Of a stretch of 36,293 nt of DNA, positions 32,228 to 36,293 are shown in pieces (position 1 is the stretch's first letter; the number at the start of each line of letters is the position of its first letter). Origin of the DNA: an uncultured Blautia sp. GTDB taxonomy: Bacteria > Bacillota > Clostridia > Lachnospirales > Lachnospiraceae. Under the pieces are notes generated by a model. The model saw nothing but the letters and a program-made list of their open reading frames with translations, searched no databases and was not told the DNA's origin. The position numbers were made by a program, and so were the translations under genes. Location of the stretch: assembly GCA_934373235.1 (NCBI GenBank), contig CAKROW010000021.1:1-36293 (forward strand). The letters are read 5' to 3'.

Positions 32228-33067
32228 TCAGGATTTAACTGCTCCTGCCATACCTTCAACAAAGTATCTCTGGAAGATCAGGTATACCACCATAACCGGG
32301 ATAACGGATACCAGCACACCTGCACAGAGGTAACCATAATCTGTTCCGTGCTCACCTACGAATGTCATGATACCAACAGGTACTGTCTTCATAGACTTAT
32401 CGTTGATGATAACGCTGGCAAGAAGATACTCATTCCATGTGGAAAGGAAGTCTGTGATAAACAGTGTTGCAATTGCCGGTTTTGCGATCGGCAGGATGAT
32501 CCTTGAGAAAAGCTGCCATTTGTTACATCCGTCAATATAAGCAGCCTCATCAATATCCTTCGGTATGCCCAGCATAAAGCCTCGCATGATCAGGATACAG
32601 TAGGAAATACCGAAACCGATATATACATAAAACAGACCGAAGTATGTATTCAGAAGGTTCAGTTTGCTGTAAATGATGTTGATCGGTACAAGTGCAGTCT
32701 GCATCGGAAGCATCATACCAATAAGGAAGAATACGAAGATTCCCACACGATGCTTGATGTTCAGTCTTGTAAGTGCGAAGGATGCCATAGCTCCCACGAA
32801 AATTCCAAGAGGTACCTTCAGGCAGGAAATAATAAGGTCATTCTTCATGTAAGTAAACAGGTTACCTTTTGTCATGGCGTTTGTGAAGTTGTCCCACGCG
32901 ATCTCTGCCGGAAGCTGGAACAAGCTCAGGCCGCTCATGAAGTCTTTTTTATGTTTCAGGGCTGTTGCTACAAGTGTAAAGATCGGCACGATCCAGATCA
33001 ATGCCAGAACGATCAGAAGCACATACAACAGCACTTTTTTTGTGATCTTTTTAGTTTTACCGTCCAT
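32228..33067 (-). CDS. Sugar ABC transporter permease, MalG type
   Basis: Inner-membrane channel subunit of a CUT1-family importer. The 279-residue product has six hydrophobic segments and the EAA loop EAAYIDGCNKWQLFSRIILP, which docks on the ATPase. The start is the ATG at 33067, with GGAGG eight bases upstream; a GTG nine bases earlier overlaps the ribosome-binding site. No ATPase gene is present in the window, so a shared MsmX-like ATPase elsewhere is expected. Confidence 0.93.
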   Translation of the reverse strand: MDGKTKKITKKVLLYVLLIVLALIWIVPIFTLVATALKHKKDFMSGLSLFQLPAEIAWDNFTNAMTKGNLFTYMKNDLIISCLKVPLGIFVGAMASFALTRLNIKHRVGIFVFFLIGMMLPMQTALVPINIIYSKLNLLNTYFGLFYVYIGFGISYCILIMRGFMLGIPKDIDEAAYIDGCNKWQLFSRIILPIAKPAIATLFITDFLSTWNEYLLASVIINDKSMKTVPVGIMTFVGEHGTDYGYLCAGVLVSVIPVMVVYLIFQRYFVEGMAGAVKS

Positions 33068-33079
33068 TGTGTGCACCTC

Positions 33080-33952
33080 CTACTTTTCTTTTGCTGTAAA
33101 GGAAACATACGGAATGATTACCACAAGCATCATAACTACCATGATGCAGGCAACTGCAGTTCCCATACCTACGTTATTATACTGGAATGTCTGAGAATAC
33201 ATATAAGTTGCAAGAACCTGTGTGGAGTTGTTGGGGCCACCGCCTGTAAGACCCTGTACAACATCGTAAACCTTCATAGCTGCTACGATCAGTGTTGCAA
33301 GAACCATAACAAATGTCTCTTTCATAAGAGGTACTGTAACGCTGAAGAATTTGCGGACAGGACCTGCTCCATCGATAGTTGCCGCCTCAAGGACATCCGG
33401 TGATACAGACTGAAGACCTGCCAGGAAAAGGATCATCGGCTGGCCGATTCCCTGCCATAATGCTGCTGCGAAAATTGCATACAGGCTGACCTTCGGATCA
33501 GAGATCCATGTCTGTTTGAAATTGATTCCAAGTACTTTGAAAAACTGATTGATGAATCCGATATTCGGATTGTAGATCCATCTCCAGATGATCGCTACTG
33601 CGATCGGTGCGATTACACATGGGAAATAGAAAAATGCACGGAATACTGTACGTCCACGGAACTGCTTGTTAAGAATAACTGCAAATCCAAGAGAAACTGT
33701 CATTAAAAGTACGATCGTAAGTACGATCCAGATCAGGTTATTCTTTAACGCGATCATGAAAACATCATCATTCGTAAAAAGATTGATGTAGTTTCCTAAT
33801 CCTACAAATTCCTTCTCAGCAACACCGTTCCATTTAAACAAGCTGATAAACAGTGAATAAAATACCGGTACTACAATAACGGAAAGGTAGATGACCGCAG
33901 CAGGTATAAGAAATGCATACGCGCTGAATTCAAATTTGCTTTTTTTCTTCAT
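33080..33952 (-). CDS. Sugar ABC transporter permease, MalF type
   Basis: Second channel subunit of the CUT1 importer. The 290-residue product has six hydrophobic segments starting at about residue 12 (YAFLIPAAVIYLSVIVVPVF) and the EAA loop EAATIDGAGPVRKFFSVTVP. Its stop codon lies 12 bp before the MalG-type start, and it follows the binding-protein gene by 74 bp containing a hairpin. Confidence 0.93.
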   Translation of the reverse strand: MKKKSKFEFSAYAFLIPAAVIYLSVIVVPVFYSLFISLFKWNGVAEKEFVGLGNYINLFTNDDVFMIALKNNLIWIVLTIVLLMTVSLGFAVILNKQFRGRTVFRAFFYFPCVIAPIAVAIIWRWIYNPNIGFINQFFKVLGINFKQTWISDPKVSLYAIFAAALWQGIGQPMILFLAGLQSVSPDVLEAATIDGAGPVRKFFSVTVPLMKETFVMVLATLIVAAMKVYDVVQGLTGGGPNNSTQVLATYMYSQTFQYNNVGMGTAVACIMVVMMLVVIIPYVSFTAKEK

Positions 33953-33976
33953 TCCGGATTATCTCCTCTCTTATTT

Positions 33977-34008
33977 AAAAGGCGGCTAAAGCCCGCGCCC
34001 CAGCCGCC
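33977..34008 (-). terminator. Partial terminator/stabilising hairpin after the binding-protein gene
   Basis: GGCGGCT pairs with AGCCGCC around a GC-rich loop, followed by TTTTAAATAA on the minus strand. Such intercistronic hairpins commonly keep binding-protein mRNA more abundant than permease mRNA. Confidence 0.6.
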
Positions 34009-34026
34009 TCCATTATACTTTTAAGA

Positions 34027-35265
34027 TTATTTAGCCTGATATTCCTCGATTGCTTTCTGGATATTAGATGCTGCTTCCTCCGGTGTCATCTCACCGTTGG
34101 CAACTGCATCCTGTGCGCTGAAGAGAACGTCTGCAACCTCTGTCGGGAATGCCTGGTCAGTGATTGTGAATGTTCCGTTTGTATTGGATGTCTCAAGCAT
34201 ACCATCTACGTTAACCTGATCAGCAGGAGCTTTCTCGCCCTGTTTTGGAAGCGGAAGGTTGTAGTACTCTCCATACTGTTCAACGCTCTCGTTGCTGTAG
34301 TAGTAATCCATGAATTTCACACATGCATCAAGCTCTTCATCAGAGAGGTTCTTGTTGAACTGTGTCATCTCTGCGAAAGAAGACATACGGTTGTCGCCAC
34401 CTGACGGGAAAGCAAATACGCCATAGTCGTTAGGATCAAGATCATTCTGAATAAAGGTTCCATCATACCACTGTCCCTGAAGGTCCATTGCACACTCTCC
34501 GGAACCCATTGCCATGATCGTATCATTCGGGTCAAGGGTAAGGAATCCATCCGGGAAGTATCCGGCGTCAACCCACTCTTTATATTTCTCAAATGCCTGG
34601 ATAACAGCGTCGCAATCCCAGCTCTCATCGAATGTGTTCAGCTTGTCATGAAGCTCTGCGCCTGCATAGTGCTCAACAAGAAGCTCCAGCCATCTCATTA
34701 CATGCCATCCGTTAAGTCCTGCTGTATCCATTGGTGTGATTCCGTTATCTTTCAGAGTCTTAAGAGCTGCCTCGAACTCATCGAATGTTGTCGGAACTTC
34801 GATTCCGCAGTCCTCAAAGATCTGTTTGTTGTAGTAAACACCAAGTGCATTGTAGCTTGTCGGATATCCGGAAAGCTTGTCATTGAATGTACAGAGATTT
34901 AAAGCTGCCTCTGTAAATGTATCATTCCAGCCGTTATCCTTAGCGTACTGTGTAAGATCATATGTCTTATCATTATCTACATAGAAGCTTCCAAGGCTGC
35001 CGCCCCAGTTAAACCACATGCTTGGAAGTGTATCAGAAGAAGCTGCAACCTTGCAGGCATCCTTGATTCCATCTGTGTCATAGAAAGAAGCTGTTACCTT
35101 GATATCCGGGTTTGCCTCGTTGAATGCCTCTACGATCGGCTCAACTGCATTCTGTCTGGTGCTCAGTGTCCAGAATGAAACTTCTGTTGCTGCGCTTACA
35201 GATGATGCCATTCCAAATACCATTGTTGCTGCAAGTGCTGTCGCCATTACTTTTTTGAATTTCAT
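34027..35265 (-). CDS. Extracellular sugar-binding protein (CUT1 ABC importer)
   Basis: Captures the sugar for the two permeases encoded downstream. The 412-residue product has a signal peptide (MKFKKVMATALAATMVFGMA, cleavage probably after SSVSA) and the family-1 binding-protein fold (EVSFWTLSTRQNAVEPIVEAF near the N-terminus; aromatic-rich ligand region with WFNWGGS and DLQGQWYDG). Unlike most Gram-positive relatives it has no lipobox cysteine: the first Cys is near residue 73. It would thus be released by signal peptidase I rather than lipid-anchored. A GGAGG site precedes the ATG. It is the first gene of the operon and has a clear promoter and operator. Confidence 0.92.
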   Translation of the reverse strand: MKFKKVMATALAATMVFGMASSVSAATEVSFWTLSTRQNAVEPIVEAFNEANPDIKVTASFYDTDGIKDACKVAASSDTLPSMWFNWGGSLGSFYVDNDKTYDLTQYAKDNGWNDTFTEAALNLCTFNDKLSGYPTSYNALGVYYNKQIFEDCGIEVPTTFDEFEAALKTLKDNGITPMDTAGLNGWHVMRWLELLVEHYAGAELHDKLNTFDESWDCDAVIQAFEKYKEWVDAGYFPDGFLTLDPNDTIMAMGSGECAMDLQGQWYDGTFIQNDLDPNDYGVFAFPSGGDNRMSSFAEMTQFNKNLSDEELDACVKFMDYYYSNESVEQYGEYYNLPLPKQGEKAPADQVNVDGMLETSNTNGTFTITDQAFPTEVADVLFSAQDAVANGEMTPEEAASNIQKAIEEYQAK

Positions 35266-35304
35266 GTTACGTCCTCCTTTAAACTTTTGTTAACTCATTG
35301 TTTA

Positions 35305-35324
35305 ACATCGTTCGCTTTCGATGT
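35305..35324 (-). promoter_or_regulatory. Palindromic operator candidate for the LacI-family regulator
   Basis: ACATCG and CGATGT form perfect inverted arms around 8 bp. The site covers the predicted transcription start (about 35322) of the importer operon, the classic place for a LacI-type repressor. A second, weaker inverted repeat (TGTTAA/TTAACA) follows at about 35288-35307. Confidence 0.55.
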
Positions 35325-35328
35325 ACTA

Positions 35329-35357
35329 ATATTATCATGGCGTTTAGTATTATTCAA
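35329..35357 (-). promoter_or_regulatory. Promoter of the sugar ABC importer operon
   Basis: TTGAAT (35352-35357), a 17-bp spacer, and TAATAT (35329-35334) preceded by TGA (extended -10), about 65 bp upstream of the binding-protein ATG. Confidence 0.75.
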
Positions 35358-35582
35358 CCATTTTTCACGCTTTCTCTATTTATTATAATTTTTATTCTCT
35401 TTTTTTAGTTATTTTTCACAGCACAATAGACGTCGTGTAGTTTAATTTGTTTAATTATTCTTGTGTTTATATAAAATTTATATAAACACTCTATTAATAT
35501 TTTTATGTTTTCTCGTTTATATTCCTGTTTTTTGTACAGATATTTTTATTTTATGTCTGTTTTTTTTATTTTTTCTTCTGTC
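35358..35582. other. AT-rich intergenic stretch
   Basis: Very AT-rich sequence between the importer promoter and the terminator of the next gene. No ORF, RNA gene or repeat was recognised in it. Confidence 0.6.
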
Positions 35583-35629
35583 AAAAAAAGATCCGGAAAA
35601 AGTTTACTAAACACTTTTTCCGGATCTTT
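35583..35629 (-). terminator. Terminator of the right-edge binding-protein gene
   Basis: AAAGATCCGGAAAAAGT pairs with ACTTTTTCCGGATCTTT, followed by seven T on the minus strand, 14 bp after the stop codon. Confidence 0.9.
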
Positions 35630-35642
35630 AAACAACTATCTT

Positions 35643-36293
35643 TTATTTTTTATATGCCTGTTCCGCATATCTGACTGTTACAAGTTTATTGTAATCGGTA
35701 CGTTTTTTAAGCTCCCCTGCATCTTCCAGGATATCCTGAAGAAGCTCAAAGCTGTCTTTCTCAAAGATCAGGTTTTCTTTCCAGGTGTCCTGGTCATAAT
35801 AACGCTTTACGATAATGGTAATTGTTTCAAGATCTGTTTCCTTGAACTGGGGTGCGATCACCTCTGCGATCTCCTCCGGAGTATGGCTCTGCACATAGTC
35901 CATACCCTTCTGAAGTGCACTGGTAAATTTCCGGATGATCTCAGGATTTTCTTTCATATAACTGATCTTTGCACTGTAGGATGTGTAAGGCACATATCCA
36001 GATGCTTCGCCAAGAGATGCTACCACATAGCCTGCACCTTCTTTTTCCAGAATGGTCGCAGATGGTTCGAATTCTACTGTATATGCCGCCGAATCATCAC
36101 TGGTAAAAGCTGCTGCTGTGGAACCGAAATCAATACTCTGATCAATAGTCAGATCCTTCTGAGGGTCTATACCGTTTTTTTTCAGAATATATTCAAATAC
36201 CATTTCCGGCATGCCGCCTTTTCGTCCCCCAAGAACTTTTTTGCCTTTCAGATCCTCCCATTTAAAATCCGGCATCTTTTCTCTCGCCACAAG
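35643..36293 (-). CDS. NMT1/SsuA-type ABC substrate-binding protein (5' end outside the window)
   Basis: Partial gene: 216 codons plus stop are visible and the frame runs open through the right edge, so the N-terminus with its signal peptide is missing. Visible motifs are typical of the NMT1/THI5-SsuA group, which binds aliphatic sulfonates, nitrate, taurine or pyrimidine precursors: WEDLKGKKVLGGRKGGMPEM, then EYILKKNGIDPQKDLT, and FTSDDSAAYTVEFEPSA, ending in a helical domain (HTPEEIAEVIAPQF). Permease and ATPase genes probably lie beyond the edge. The ligand cannot be assigned. Confidence 0.88.
   Translation of the reverse strand, partial: LVAREKMPDFKWEDLKGKKVLGGRKGGMPEMVFEYILKKNGIDPQKDLTIDQSIDFGSTAAAFTSDDSAAYTVEFEPSATILEKEGAGYVVASLGEASGYVPYTSYSAKISYMKENPEIIRKFTSALQKGMDYVQSHTPEEIAEVIAPQFKETDLETITIIVKRYYDQDTWKENLIFEKDSFELLQDILEDAGELKKRTDYNKLVTVRYAEQAYKK

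Noticed and set aside
1..36293. CRISPR arrays, rRNA genes, prophage or a replication origin
   Set aside because: No regularly spaced repeats, rRNA sequence, phage structural genes or DnaA-box cluster were seen.

Overview
The window reads as a chromosomal segment of a low-to-mid GC Firmicute, most likely a gut Lachnospiraceae close to Blautia. Supporting signs are the gene order tig-clpP-clpX-lon-engB-ecfA1-ecfA2-ecfT-truA, strong GGAGG ribosome-binding sites, many extended -10 promoters (TGnTATAAT type), and plant-glycan hydrolases next to a GPH-type symporter and a MalFG-type ABC importer. The genus is inferred from general resemblance and was not tested. Nearly all genes lie on the minus strand.

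Left edge (1-1340): gene remnants next to rplM-rpsI. The last 22 bases of rpsI plus its terminator occur twice (421-516 and 1241-1336, 93 of 96 bases identical). Between the copies lie tandem 11-bp repeats near each end, like integrase arm sites, and a small module that looks like a complete type I toxin-antitoxin: a 32-residue membrane peptide with a convergent antisense RNA. A decayed IS200/IS605 tnpA lies further left. This looks like the residue of one or more elements integrated at the 3' end of rpsI.

1315-2358: rpsI (TTG start) and rplM with a consensus promoter and a structured leader. 2475-13818: a carbohydrate island, all minus strand. It holds a GHKL kinase/LytTR regulator pair with its own promoter, a GPH symporter, a GH43 enzyme, a four-helix membrane protein, a membrane-anchored GH3 enzyme with permuted domain order, and a GH2 enzyme. 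The GH3 enzyme probably acts outside the membrane. The symporter would import short products, and GH43 and GH2, which have no signal peptides, would finish them in the cytoplasm. Two LytTR-like half-sites 21 bp apart sit upstream of the GH3 promoter, so the two-component system may control the island.

13890-15950: relics of a divergent MFS transporter/sigma-54 activator pair that lost both 5' halves, then an intact CDF metal exporter. 16085-25767: the conserved housekeeping block (truA, ECF transporter core, engB, lon, clpX, clpP, tig). In many Firmicutes truA is followed directly by rplM-rpsI; here about 14 kb separates them.

26056-29433: DJ-1/PfpI protein, CYTH protein, tRNA-Gly(CCC), proC and a threonine aldolase gene. 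29533-35357: a sugar-uptake operon (binding protein, two permeases, a DUF5060/DUF4038-type hydrolase, LacI regulator) with a palindrome over its predicted transcription start. The right edge cuts a second, NMT1/SsuA-type binding protein.
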